Source of the DNA: Gammaproteobacteria bacterium
GTDB lineage: Bacteria; Pseudomonadota; Gammaproteobacteria; DSM-16500
Assembly (NCBI GenBank): GCA_031291175.1
Contig: JARLJO010000064.1
Location: 1 to 64,000, forward strand
DNA length: 64,000 bases
Reading direction: 5' to 3'
Shown here: positions 55,124-64,000 of the stretch, piece by piece
Layout of the letters: each line of letters starts with the position of its first letter
Numbering within the stretch: the stretch's first letter is position 1
Notes under the pieces: generated by a model
What the model was told of the DNA's origin: nothing
The model's input: the letters and a program-made list of their open reading frames with translations, nothing else
The model's database searches: none
Program-made: the position numbers and the translations under genes

Positions 55124-56554
55124 ATGTTTTCTTCCAATAAAGAAACAAATGCTAAAAGACTAGCAAAAAAAGCAAAAAAAGATAGATTATTACTTGAATG
55201 CATTTTCTTAAAAACAACTTACTCTCAATATATTGCTCCTATTAACTTAATTGAGAACGATTTACAAAAAGCAACAAAAACAGCAGAAATAGATGCGATC
55301 GAGGCACGTCTTGAATTAACAAAAACACACATTGAAGCAAAAGTTAAAGCTGACACTTTAGAGAAAACAAACTTCCAAAAACGCGCCTCAGAAGCCCAGC
55401 TTGCCGAAGAAAAAAAACAACTCGATCAACGAATCAAAAATTTAAGCAGTCAGTGCGCATTTACGCTCAATGCCCAATTCCCTGAAATACCCCTGGACAA
55501 CTTAGCCACTCAAAATATCGACGAGTTCAAAAATCAAAATCCTATTGCAAATCCACATGATCCTTTCATTGTTCAAGCAGATTTAAGACAATTTTATTCA
55601 TTGGCTATTCAGCATGAATTACAGCGCAGGGAGACACTAAAGCGCATTGCTAATATGCCCTCTCTAACAGAAGAAAAAGAAATTCATGAACAGATCGATC
55701 ATCTTAAAGCCAATGAAAAAGATGTCGTACTTGAGCTTGGAAAAATATCTGATGCAGTACAGCAAAAAAAACAATTCATGCAGAAGCTGGCAGCCATAGA
55801 AGAAAATAAAGTAGATTTACTATTCACCCATTCTTACCAAAGCCAATTAATAGAACATGATGAAATCGTTTGTGCGCCAGATGGCACTTACATCAATCGT
55901 AATAAAGTTGCTTTGAATGCCAATGTCAATGTCAATGTCAATGAAAATAATAATGGACAGGCGCTCAAAGCACCAACTGATATACTCGTCACTGCGCTTT
56001 ATAATTTGATTAAAAACTTACGAATTCAAACCATACAAAAAATTGCGGCATTTCAACCAGAAAAAGACGACAAAGAAGACGCGCTCATAAACATCAATCA
56101 TGCTATTTTAAATTTAGAAATCAATATCCAAAAGTTAGCGGATCTCGCTAAAAAACGAAAAGAATTTATCGTGTCACGCAACAATTTAATAGCAAAATTA
56201 TGTCTGGATAAAAACAATATCGCTCATCTTCAATTTTGGTCGAATGAAACAGACACCTGTTTTTACGGTTATGGTGGGAAGGAAATCTCAGTAAAAGACG
56301 AAAAAAACCAAGTGCAAACATTTCGCATACCAACACGAGTATTTAAAATGATGGAGGTCGTTCAACAAGACTATTCCAATGCAGAAAGCTTTGAAAGAGA
56401 CTTTAACCTGGCGCGAACTAGCAAACCCTCTTTTTTCAGCAATCCATTCTCATTCTGGACACGCAGTCAGTTGACACAAATGGTTTATAAGGCGGAGAAC
56501 ATCGAAGAATTGCAATTAGATGAAAGGGATCAACAGGTATTGGCTAAACTATAG
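55124..56554 (+). CDS. Coiled-coil hypothetical protein, possible effector
   Basis: 476 residues, no signal peptide or membrane segment. Long heptad-like charged helices (about 10-130, 190-245 and 310-365) predict coiled coils. A low-complexity NANVNVNVNENNNG segment lies at about 264-277. No enzyme motif. AAAGGAG precedes the ATG. Cytosolic coiled-coil proteins with no bacterial relatives are common among Legionellales effectors; that is the only support for an effector role. Confidence 0.7.
   Translation: MFSSNKETNAKRLAKKAKKDRLLLECIFLKTTYSQYIAPINLIENDLQKATKTAEIDAIEARLELTKTHIEAKVKADTLEKTNFQKRASEAQLAEEKKQLDQRIKNLSSQCAFTLNAQFPEIPLDNLATQNIDEFKNQNPIANPHDPFIVQADLRQFYSLAIQHELQRRETLKRIANMPSLTEEKEIHEQIDHLKANEKDVVLELGKISDAVQQKKQFMQKLAAIEENKVDLLFTHSYQSQLIEHDEIVCAPDGTYINRNKVALNANVNVNVNENNNGQALKAPTDILVTALYNLIKNLRIQTIQKIAAFQPEKDDKEDALININHAILNLEINIQKLADLAKKRKEFIVSRNNLIAKLCLDKNNIAHLQFWSNETDTCFYGYGGKEISVKDEKNQVQTFRIPTRVFKMMEVVQQDYSNAESFERDFNLARTSKPSFFSNPFSFWTRSQLTQMVYKAENIEELQLDERDQQVLAKL
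55915..55943 (+). repeat. Hexanucleotide tandem repeat inside a gene
   Basis: AATGCC followed by three AATGTC units and a partial unit, encoding the NVNVNV stretch. Gain or loss of units keeps the frame. Confidence 0.75.
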
Positions 56555-56727
56555 ATATCAATAACTTGGAATCTGCTGCCCTATTTTTAATTTACTGTCA
56601 TATTTGTGGGAGATTAACTGAGGTTTTGTCAGTCCAATATCATTCTCGCAAGTTTTCAATTTTTGTCGTACCGTATTCACGGTGCGACAGTATTTCAAGA
56701 AAGCTATAGGGAATAGAGTGTTAAGTT

Positions 56728-57645
56728 TTATCGCCGGTTATAAGCAGCAAAGGCTGCTATAACATCAATCTTTTCTTCACTAACAGCTTTATCATCAACT
56801 ACAGCATTTGTATATATTTTCAAACCCTTAATACCAACATGCTGAGCTGCGGTTTCCATTTTTTCCTGAGAGGTTGTTTTATTCGCAAAAAAGAAATTTC
56901 TCGTCACCATATAATTAAGAACATTTGGAATAAATAAAAAAAGTGCACTCATTACATTGGCGAGTATCTTTTTATAGCCACGCACGTCTTTTAATTGGTT
57001 TTCGTCTCTGTAAAGCCTAATTAACCAACAACATTTGAAAGATAAAATCTCGAGCTTATTGGCTGGCGTCATTTCACCTTCAGTAGCAGGCGCATTCTCA
57101 GGAGAAAGCAACCCATACAAGTCAGCCGCCATTTTTAACAAACATTTACCTTTCGCATTCGCTCCTTTTTTAACAAGATCATGGCCATACTGCTCTAACG
57201 CCATGCGATCCTTATCTAACTTCAACTTCATGACATCATTCCAGGCAAAAAGATCCGCTGGGTTAATATCCGAATTCAGCATAGAAGATTCAAATTCATG
57301 AAATAAATTGTCATCCTGACTTGCCAATAAAGCTTGTACCAATTCATAAAAAAGATGCGGGTGCTCAAAAAACAAGACCTCTATTACGGGCCTGACATAG
57401 TATTGATCCAAGCCAGGTAATTTATCTGGGTAAATAAAATCTCTGGATAAAAGATCAGTGAGAGCGCCCTGGATACCTTGTTCAAAGATATTATTCAAAT
57501 CATCGCTAATTTGCTCGATTTTCGTTGATGGCACACGAAGAGCTTCCCATTCCGGCTGGTTTTCATCAGTCTCAGCATAGCTATAAAGTTTTAATGTTTC
57601 TTTGCGCTTAGCCATTTCCACCTCAGTAAGGGGATATTTATTCAT
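56728..57645 (-). CDS. Hypothetical protein with one hydrophobic segment
   Basis: 305 residues. Mostly soluble and helical; one hydrophobic stretch (LANVMSALFLFIPNVLNYMV, about 228-247) may be a membrane anchor. No known family. It is convergent with the coiled-coil gene; between them an imperfect GTCGTACCGT/ACGGTGCGAC hairpin (56665-56688) may end transcription. Confidence 0.67.
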   Translation of the reverse strand: MNKYPLTEVEMAKRKETLKLYSYAETDENQPEWEALRVPSTKIEQISDDLNNIFEQGIQGALTDLLSRDFIYPDKLPGLDQYYVRPVIEVLFFEHPHLFYELVQALLASQDDNLFHEFESSMLNSDINPADLFAWNDVMKLKLDKDRMALEQYGHDLVKKGANAKGKCLLKMAADLYGLLSPENAPATEGEMTPANKLEILSFKCCWLIRLYRDENQLKDVRGYKKILANVMSALFLFIPNVLNYMVTRNFFFANKTTSQEKMETAAQHVGIKGLKIYTNAVVDDKAVSEEKIDVIAAFAAYNRR

Positions 57646-57939
57646 TGGGTGTTAATATACATAAAGAAGCTTAAGAGAAGGTTAAGTCATAGCGCTTCTG
57701 CTTATAAAACAATGCGTAAACTTAACCTCGTATGCTCTCTACTTCGTAAGTTATTCAATAACCTGAATTAATAGAATGGGTTATATTCAGGAACGGCTGA
57801 CGCTCCTGTCGGTCGCGATTCAGATAAAACACTAGATTTGCGCACTGCGGGCGTAAGAAACATCACCAATGCGTGCTGCTTCTCTCTAGCATCTAACAGA
57901 ATGCCCACAATACAAGGCACCAGCAAGCTCTAGAAGCCC
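57646..57939. other. Intergenic region, no gene seen
   Basis: The part near ggt (57790-57935) is richer in G+C than its left half, but I could not read a protein remnant or RNA gene in it. Confidence 0.4.
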
Positions 57940-59634
57940 TTAATACCCTGTTGCCTTGCCAGCAGGTCGCCGCTTATCATTTGCGCCATATTGAACATGC
58001 GTAAGAGGATTGATGGTGATGGCTTCCACCGCTCCCCACTCAGGGAGAGGCACAAAGCGATATCCCATATGTTTCAGCGCCTTCATTGTTTGAGGGCTAA
58101 ACGCATTTGGCTCAATATCAATTGAATCGGGATACCATTGATGATGGAATCGTGACGCGTTAACGGCATCTTGAACATTCATTCGATAATCCAGTACATT
58201 CAAAATGACCTCCATGGTTGCCGTAATAATGCGAGGACCGCCAGGACAACCTACAACCATAACAACATGACCATTTTGCGTAATAATCGTTGGAGTCATC
58301 GAGCTCAATGGGCGCTTACCAGGGGCAATCGCATTGACTGCTCCCTGTACCAAGCCAAATTGATTTTTATCTCCTGGTTTTGAAGCAAAATCATCCATTT
58401 CATTATTGAGAAAAAAGCCTGTATCACCTGCTATCACTTGTGCCCCAAAAAAACTATTCAAAGTATAGGTCACAGAAACGGCATTACCCCATTTATCTGT
58501 CACAGAATAATGTGTTGTATGCATGCCTTCATGCAGCTCTGCTTTCATTCCTAGCTCACTGGAAGGCGTTGCGCGATCAGGCTTAATTTTGTCGCGAATT
58601 TCTGCCGCGTAAGATTTTGAAGTTAGCTCCGCGACCGGATTTTTCACAAAATCGGGATCACCCAAATATTTATTGCGATCATAAAAACTGTAGCGCATTG
58701 CCTCGACTATATAATGAGTACTCATTACTGAATGAAATCCCAGCTTCTTCAATGGATACTTCTCAATAATATTCAACATTTCGCACAATGTAACCCCGCC
58801 CGAACTCGGTGGTGGCGCAGATATAATGGTATACCCATGATATGAACAAGTAACAGGGGGCAACATATTGACCGAATAGGCAGCAAAATCCTCCATGCTT
58901 AGCAAGCCGTGATTTTGTTGACTGGCTTTTACAATTTTTTCGGCAATTTGGCCTTTATAAAAAGCATCAACACCATCACGAGAAATCAACTTAAGTGAAG
59001 TTGCTAAGTTTGCCTGCATCAAGCGATCGCCAACTTGATAAGGTTTATTGTTTTTTAAAAAAATCGCAGCCACATTGGATTGCTTTTTAAAATCGTCAAT
59101 ATGCGCATCAAGCAGTTTGATATCTCCAGCGGTTAAAATATACCCTTTTTCTGCTAATTGGATGGCAGGAGCCATTAACTTCTCACGAGAAAATGTGCCG
59201 TATTTTTTAAGCGCTGTTTCTAGACCCAAGACTGTTCCTGGCGTTGCTACTGCCAAATATCCAACTGTGCTTGCACCTGGCACAAGATTCCCTGCCGCAT
59301 CTAAAAACATAGTGGATTTTGCCGCCAATGGCGCTCGCTCCCGAAAGTTAATAAATATATTTTCGCCGTTAGCCAAGTGCAAAGTCATAAAACCACCACC
59401 ACCAATATTTCCACAACAAGGATTCACGACAGCTAATGCATAACCAACAGCGACCGCAGCATCAACAGCATTACCCCCTTGACGCAAAATATTCGCACCG
59501 ATATCGGATGCCAAATGCTGTTCACTCGCTACCATGCCTAATTTAGAAGAAGCAGGCTGTGCAGCAACAACAAAAGGAGCGACCCAAAATGAATAGAGAA
59601 AAAATAAGCCAACAAAAATTCTGTGCTTTATCAT
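57940..59634 (-). CDS. ggt: Gamma-glutamyltranspeptidase
   Basis: Periplasmic enzyme that hydrolyses glutathione and other gamma-glutamyl compounds or transfers the glutamyl group. 564 residues. Signal peptide (about 1-25). The precursor self-cleaves before the nucleophile Thr373 in HTTHYSVTDKWGNAV. Glutamate-binding residues lie in NFRERAP, and LSSMTPT and GCPGGPRI are also present. It pairs functionally with gloB in glutathione turnover. Confidence 0.96.
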   Translation of the reverse strand: MIKHRIFVGLFFLYSFWVAPFVVAAQPASSKLGMVASEQHLASDIGANILRQGGNAVDAAVAVGYALAVVNPCCGNIGGGGFMTLHLANGENIFINFRERAPLAAKSTMFLDAAGNLVPGASTVGYLAVATPGTVLGLETALKKYGTFSREKLMAPAIQLAEKGYILTAGDIKLLDAHIDDFKKQSNVAAIFLKNNKPYQVGDRLMQANLATSLKLISRDGVDAFYKGQIAEKIVKASQQNHGLLSMEDFAAYSVNMLPPVTCSYHGYTIISAPPPSSGGVTLCEMLNIIEKYPLKKLGFHSVMSTHYIVEAMRYSFYDRNKYLGDPDFVKNPVAELTSKSYAAEIRDKIKPDRATPSSELGMKAELHEGMHTTHYSVTDKWGNAVSVTYTLNSFFGAQVIAGDTGFFLNNEMDDFASKPGDKNQFGLVQGAVNAIAPGKRPLSSMTPTIITQNGHVVMVVGCPGGPRIITATMEVILNVLDYRMNVQDAVNASRFHHQWYPDSIDIEPNAFSPQTMKALKHMGYRFVPLPEWGAVEAITINPLTHVQYGANDKRRPAGKATGY

Positions 59635-59727
59635 GATGAATCCGGAAAAATTGATTTAAAAATGGATGGCCTACTATTTTATTACAAATGAGAGATTTTC
59701 TGTAGTCTATTTAGAATGTAAATGCAG

Positions 59728-59839
59728 TGACTAGGGTTCTGTCATTGTATGGACTTTTCCGTGGGAGCTGCGCTACGCGCGCGAAAAAACTATACGGCGC
59801 CACTCGTTTTTTAATTCACTTCCACGTTGCGGAAGTGAA
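59728..59839 (+). repeat. Dispersed repeat, family A, copy 7
   Basis: TGACTAGGGTTCTGTCATTG, stem GTATGGACTTTTCCGTG with partner CGCGAAAAAACTATACG, CACTCGTTTTTT, then tail hairpin ATTCACTTCCAC/GCGGAAGTGAAT. The most divergent full-length copy. Confidence 0.78.
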
Positions 59840-59862
59840 TGTAAGAAAAAAATATACTTTAG

Positions 59863-61137
59863 TTAAACACCTTCTATTATTGCTGCGACTCCCATACCAC
59901 CTGCGGTACAAATTGAAATTAAACCGCGTTTCTTTTTACTTTGATTCAGTGTCTTAGCCAAGCTCGCGACGATTCTTGTACCCGTTCCAGCGAAAGGATG
60001 ACCAATAGCAACACTTCCTCCTTTCACATTGAGTTTCGCTCTGTCAATTTTGCCCATGGGTTCATCTCTATTTAAAACTCGCTTGCAATACTCTGCAGAT
60101 TCCCATGCTTTCAAAGTACAAAGCACTTGCCCGGTGAAAGCTTCGTGAATTTCGTAAAAATCAAAATCGTGTAAGGTCAAATTGTTACGCAGCAACAGCT
60201 TAGACACCGCGATTGTGGGAGCCATTAATAGTCCATCACCATGAACATAATCAACAGCCGCCACTTCCGCATCAACAAACTTGGCAAGCGGTGTCCAATT
60301 ATTCAATTTTAACTGTTCTTCACAAGCAAAAAGCACAGCCGAAGCGCCATCGGTCAGCGGTGAACTATTACCTGCCGTGAGCGTACCTTTGCCTGTAAAA
60401 TCAAATGCCGGTTTCAGCTTAGCTAATTTATCCAAGGAAGTATCTGATCGCACAATCGTGTCTTTCTTAATGCCTGCAAATTCAATGACTAAATCATCGT
60501 AAAAACCTTCTGCATAAGCTTTTGCTGCATTTTGATGACTAGCTAATGCCAGTTCATCTTGCGCTTCTCGAGTAACCCCCCACTCTTTTACCATTTTTTC
60601 GCAGTGCTCACCCATCGACAAACCCGTGCGAGGCTCGACAATGGAAGGGGTTTTTAATTTTAAATCTGAAAATCGGAATGCGATTAAATCTTTAAGCCTG
60701 TCTAAAAAAGTTTTTGCCGAGCGCATTTTTAATGCTTTATAAACAAATGATCTTGGCAACACAATGGGAACATCGCTGTTCGTATCAATACCACCAGCAA
60801 TGCCGGTATCCATTTGATGAGAGGCAATTTTAAGCGCTATCTGTAATGAGGCATCTAAACTTGAGCCACAAGCACGTTGCACGCCGTAACCTGGTGTATA
60901 GCCCGAGAATCCCGCACCAATGACACACTCTCTTGCCAAATTCCAATCCAGTGGGTTCTTGATAGTAGCTCCAATTGCAACATCCCCAACAGATTTATTA
61001 GTGAGGCCAAACTTTTTAGCTAAGGCAGTTAAAGGTGCGGTTAATAATTCTTGACTAGGAATACCACTAAAGTTTGTCATCGATTTAACAAACGGAGTAC
61101 GAAGTCCTCCTACAATATAAACGTCTCTATAATTCAT
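59863..61137 (-). CDS. Thiolase-family acyl-CoA acetyltransferase
   Basis: 424 residues from the ATG at 61137 (GGAG upstream, which overlaps an ATG at 61149). Catalytic Cys90 in VQRACGSSLDAS, His in GGSVAIGHPFAGTGTR, and second Cys in CTAGGMG. The long form resembles FadI-type beta-oxidation thiolases. No fadJ-like partner is in the window, so degradation or acetoacetyl-CoA synthesis both remain possible. Confidence 0.92.
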   Translation of the reverse strand: MNYRDVYIVGGLRTPFVKSMTNFSGIPSQELLTAPLTALAKKFGLTNKSVGDVAIGATIKNPLDWNLARECVIGAGFSGYTPGYGVQRACGSSLDASLQIALKIASHQMDTGIAGGIDTNSDVPIVLPRSFVYKALKMRSAKTFLDRLKDLIAFRFSDLKLKTPSIVEPRTGLSMGEHCEKMVKEWGVTREAQDELALASHQNAAKAYAEGFYDDLVIEFAGIKKDTIVRSDTSLDKLAKLKPAFDFTGKGTLTAGNSSPLTDGASAVLFACEEQLKLNNWTPLAKFVDAEVAAVDYVHGDGLLMAPTIAVSKLLLRNNLTLHDFDFYEIHEAFTGQVLCTLKAWESAEYCKRVLNRDEPMGKIDRAKLNVKGGSVAIGHPFAGTGTRIVASLAKTLNQSKKKRGLISICTAGGMGVAAIIEGV

Positions 61138-61161
61138 GAATGACTCCATTTAATCAGAAAT

Positions 61162-61335
61162 TTATGGCTTAGATCTTCTCATGTAATGCAAGATGAGAAA
61201 GAGAACAGCGAGTATAAGAAAAACAAAGAAAACGATTCTAACAATTTCAACAGATACGGTCAGAACAAGACCAGAAAAACCGAAAAGCCCAGCGACAATT
61301 GCCACTATAAGGAATGTAATAATCCATGGCACCAT
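61162..61335 (-). CDS. DUF1328-like small membrane protein (YtjA type)
   Basis: 57 residues from the ATG at 61335 (GGAAGTGAG upstream). Two hydrophobic helices with an N-terminus VPWIITFLIVAIVAGLFGFS that fits the DUF1328 pattern (WxxxFxIxAxIAGLFGFxG). Basic MRRSKP tail. Role unknown; the family is often stress-linked. It lies 24 bases upstream of the thiolase gene. Confidence 0.8.
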   Translation of the reverse strand: MVPWIITFLIVAIVAGLFGFSGLVLTVSVEIVRIVFFVFLILAVLFLILHYMRRSKP

Positions 61336-61482
61336 GATCTCACTTCCTAATAAAATCTTGATTAAACAATATCGCATTCAACAGGCAAGGGTCAAGCAAT
61401 GCAACATTTTGACATAAAAGCTTATCCATCATTAAGTGATAAGCTAATGAACACGCGATCAAGATTATATTTGTGATATTAT

Positions 61483-61488
61483 TATAAT
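61483..61488 (+). promoter_or_regulatory. Possible -10 box of the kai operon
   Basis: TATAAT in an A+T-rich stretch 39 bases before the kaiC ATG. No good -35 at 17 bases; GGGAG before the ATG is the ribosome site. Confidence 0.35.
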
Positions 61489-61526
61489 ATTGGAAAGAAA
61501 AATGCTTAAAACAGGGAGTTAAAAGC

Positions 61527-63275
61527 ATGCCAAAGAAAACCAAAAAGACTAAAGCGCCGGTAATGCTTCAAAAATGTCTGACGGGAATTACTGGATTAGA
61601 TGAAATCACGTTTGGCGGTTTACCCAAATATCGATCGACCCTGGTCAGCGGTGGCGCAGGTAGCGGCAAAACCATGCTCGGCATGGAGTTTTTGATCCGC
61701 GGCGCAGCACTCTATAAAGAACCCGGTTTATTTGTAGCTTTCGAAGAAACACAAGAAGAATTAACTCAAAACATTGGGTCTTTAGGCTTTAATATAAAAG
61801 AACTCATTAAGAATCATCTATTAGTCATTGATCACATTCAAATAAATCGCAGCGAATTTGCAGAAACAGGCTCATACAACTTAGATGGACTTTTTATTCG
61901 CCTAGGCTGCGCTATTGCACAATACAAAATAAAGCGCGTTGTATTAGATACCTTAGAAATTTTGTTTAGCAATATCGCAAATGAACTCATGTTGCGGTCT
62001 GAGTTACAACGGCTATTTCGCTGGTTTAAAGAAAAAAAAATCACTGTGTTGGTTACTGCTGAAAAAGGGCAAAATGCCATTTCACGTTACGGTCTCGAAG
62101 AATACGTAGCAGACTGTGTTATTTTGCTAGACAATCGCATGGATGACCAAGTCTCGACAAGAAGGCTTCGCATTGCGAAATATCGCGGCTCTTCTCATGG
62201 AGCAAATGAATATCCTTTTATTATTAATGAGGGAGGATTCACGGTTACTGCCATTACTTCTATCACGCTCAACTATAAGGCGTCAACAAAGCGTATTTCA
62301 AGCGGATTAAAGCAACTCGACACCATGCTAGATGGCAAAGGATTTTATGAGGGCAGCAGCATACTTATTTCAGGGCCTGCAGGAATAGGAAAATCAAGCT
62401 TTGCTGCTACATTTGCTTATAATAGCTGCAAGGAAGGCAAAAAGGCTTATTACTTCGCTTTCGAAGAATCCGTAGAACAGATAGTTCGCAATATGAAGTC
62501 CATCGGAATTCACTTAGAGCCATTAATCAAAAAAGATTTATTACGATTTCATGCAATTAATCCTAACTCTGCTGGGCTAGAAGCTCACATGCATGATATT
62601 CAAAAATTGGTTAATGAGTTCAATCCCAGTGTGGTTATCATTGATCCTGTCACTAATTTAAAAACCATTGGTAACATCAATCAAGTTCAAGATGTGTTAG
62701 CGTTGCTAGTTTCATACTTTAAAAGCAAGAAAATAACAGTCATGTTTACAAGCTTAGTGACAGAACAAAAAGGGATTGAATATACTAAAACTAATGAAGG
62801 GATATCATCGTCCATGGATGTATGGATATATTTACAATACATCAATAGCGATGGTGAACGTAATCGTGCAATCAGCATATTAAAATCACGCGGCATGGCA
62901 CACTCAAATCAATTACGCGAAATCATTATATCCAAAAATGGCGTTCGCTTAGAAGAAGTTTATGTAGGCACAGAAAAAGTATTAACTGGATCCGCAAGAT
63001 TAATACAAGCCACCAAGCTTGAAATTGAAAACTCAGATAAAGAATCCGATATTAAGTACAAAGAACGTCAAATACAAATTAGACATAAAAAACTTGAGGC
63101 AGAGATTGCTGCATTACATGAGATGCTAGAAGGTGCCAAAGATGAAATAACCTCTCTCAATCAGCAAAAAGAAAGAACCTATAATTTAATTGCTGAAAGT
63201 CGCGCAAAAATATCAAAAATACGCATGGCAGATAGCACAAAACCTAAGAGCGAAAAAAACAAGTCGGGGAAATAA
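61527..63275 (+). CDS. kaiC: KaiC-family double ATPase
   Basis: 582 residues. Two RecA-like domains: CI with Walker A GGAGSGKT (42-49) and catalytic Glu73-Glu74, CII with GPAGIGKS (283-290) and Glu313-Glu314. At the place of the S431/T432 autophosphorylation sites of cyanobacterial KaiC (HISTIT) this protein has ISSSMD, Ser427-Ser428, so phosphorylation may be kept. After about residue 490 a charged coiled coil of 90 residues replaces the short KaiC tail that binds KaiA. No kaiA is present. kaiB follows after two bases. Confidence 0.93.
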   Translation: MPKKTKKTKAPVMLQKCLTGITGLDEITFGGLPKYRSTLVSGGAGSGKTMLGMEFLIRGAALYKEPGLFVAFEETQEELTQNIGSLGFNIKELIKNHLLVIDHIQINRSEFAETGSYNLDGLFIRLGCAIAQYKIKRVVLDTLEILFSNIANELMLRSELQRLFRWFKEKKITVLVTAEKGQNAISRYGLEEYVADCVILLDNRMDDQVSTRRLRIAKYRGSSHGANEYPFIINEGGFTVTAITSITLNYKASTKRISSGLKQLDTMLDGKGFYEGSSILISGPAGIGKSSFAATFAYNSCKEGKKAYYFAFEESVEQIVRNMKSIGIHLEPLIKKDLLRFHAINPNSAGLEAHMHDIQKLVNEFNPSVVIIDPVTNLKTIGNINQVQDVLALLVSYFKSKKITVMFTSLVTEQKGIEYTKTNEGISSSMDVWIYLQYINSDGERNRAISILKSRGMAHSNQLREIIISKNGVRLEEVYVGTEKVLTGSARLIQATKLEIENSDKESDIKYKERQIQIRHKKLEAEIAALHEMLEGAKDEITSLNQQKERTYNLIAESRAKISKIRMADSTKPKSEKNKSGK

Positions 63276-63277
63276 CC

Positions 63278-63658
63278 ATGCTAGCAAAATTAAAAGCCAA
63301 AACAAAAAAGGCTAAATCACTCTTAAAAAATAAAGCTGTCCCTAAAAAAAAGACTAACAAAAAATCCCCACCAAAGTATGTATTACTCTTATATGTGGTA
63401 GGCCAAACACCAAACTGTGTCAGAGCATTTAATAATTTAAAGAAAATTTGTGAAGAAAACTTCCCTAATGATTATAGCATTGAAATAATTGATTTATTAA
63501 AGTTGCCACAATTAGCAAAAGAGGATCAAATTCTCGCTATACCAACGGTTATTAGAAAACTTCCCAAACCAATCCGAAAAACCATAGGCGATTTATCCAA
63601 CACAGAAGATGTCTTAATTGGATTGGATTTACGCTTAGGACGTTCATTTAAGAAATAA
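63278..63658 (+). CDS. kaiB: KaiB-domain protein
   Basis: 126 residues. A basic Lys-rich N-terminal extension (1-33) precedes the KaiB thioredoxin-like domain: [20 protein letters not shown], then [20 protein letters not shown] and IPTVIRKLP. The Lys, Pro and spacing pattern is that of KaiB. It starts two bases after kaiC, so the two are co-translated. It should bind the KaiC CI ring. Confidence 0.93.
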   Translation: MLAKLKAKTKKAKSLLKNKAVPKKKTNKKSPPKYVLLLYVVGQTPNCVRAFNNLKKICEENFPNDYSIEIIDLLKLPQLAKEDQILAIPTVIRKLPKPIRKTIGDLSNTEDVLIGLDLRLGRSFKK

Positions 63659-63674
63659 TAACATTGGAATGCAC

Positions 63675-64000
63675 ATGCCAAAAGCAACTAATGAACCCAA
63701 TTTGAGCACTGCGAAAATTGCAAAATTACAAAAGCGAATCACAGAGCTCGAAAAAACGTTAAGCATCATTCAAAGTGGTGGTGTTGATGCATTTGTTATC
63801 AATAATGAAGAAGGCGCTCCCTCTATCTTCACCTTAGAAGGAGCTGACCTTCCCTATCGACTTTTAGTAGAAAGCCTATCCGAAGGAGCTATTACCGTCT
63901 CTGATAATGGCAAAATATTTCATTGCAATAAGCAATTTTCAATCATGGTAAGTATTCCAACCGAAAATCTTATTGGTACATTGCTTTTCGACTACATTTC
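63675..64000 (+). CDS. PAS-domain signalling protein, N-terminal part (runs off the right edge)
   Basis: Open from the ATG at 63675 (GGA upstream; ATG at 63669 also possible) to the window end, 108 codons. A short coiled coil (IAKLQKRITELEKTL) is followed by SGGVDAFVINNEEGAPSIFT and a PAS domain start (YRLLVESLSEGAITVSDNGK, HCNKQF). This arrangement is typical of sensor histidine kinases or GGDEF proteins; the output domain is outside the window. Sixteen bases after kaiB, so likely the third gene of the kai operon. Confidence 0.82.
   Translation, partial: MPKATNEPNLSTAKIAKLQKRITELEKTLSIIQSGGVDAFVINNEEGAPSIFTLEGADLPYRLLVESLSEGAITVSDNGKIFHCNKQFSIMVSIPTENLIGTLLFDYI

Overview
The window is chromosomal DNA from an A+T-rich gammaproteobacterium. 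Gene content and order point to the Legionellales or a close relative, but this is inferred from remembered family and synteny patterns, with no database search behind it. Supporting points are the uvrY-uvrC-pgsA-tRNA(Gly-Cys-Leu) run, the asd-fimV-truA-accD-SPOR run, gloB/mltD beside methyltransferase-rnhA-dnaQ, an approx. 1,600-residue NAD-glutamate dehydrogenase, phenylalanine hydroxylase, and a kaiC-kaiB-PAS operon without kaiA. Several proteins look eukaryote-like or effector-like (RGS domain, DOT1-like methyltransferase, Sel1 repeats), which suggests life in or with eukaryotic cells.

Layout. 1-8.2 kb: a truncated secreted repeat protein, a three-gene proton-translocating transhydrogenase operon, an SDR and an alpha/beta hydrolase, and a J-domain-like membrane protein. 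8.2-17.3 kb: proBA, a Sel1 protein, a DUF559 remnant, a DOT1-like methyltransferase, a MASE1-only membrane protein, a TonB-like protein, an MDR oxidoreductase, a NodB deacetylase whose signal peptide is out of frame, and a HAD phosphatase. 17.3-21.4 kb: an 830-residue membrane protein of unknown function between two composite blocks of palindromic repeats. 21.4-35 kb: DUF2147, adk, lpxH, yjbQ, then SPOR-accD-truA-fimV(short)-asd, an alpha/beta hydrolase and the giant glutamate dehydrogenase. 35-49 kb is mostly housekeeping: tsaB-yoaA, fdxA, three tRNAs, pgsA, uvrC, uvrY, tRNA-Ser, a BI-1 protein, dnaQ, rnhA, gloB, mltD and a CPBP protease. 49-57.7 kb is an accessory zone with an RGS-domain protein, several proteins without recognisable homology, phhA and small envelope proteins. 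57.9-64 kb: ggt, a thiolase, a DUF1328 peptide and the kaiC-kaiB-PAS operon, which runs off the right edge.

Two signals stand out. The protein at 49690-50703 carries a recognisable RGS domain in which the residues that contact G-alpha in animal RGS proteins are kept. A dispersed intergenic repeat of about 115 bp (at least seven good copies) folds into two hairpins, and its stems change sequence between copies while pairing is kept. A second palindrome family with a constant CTTGT loop shows the same behaviour. I saw no CRISPR array, prophage or intact insertion sequence.
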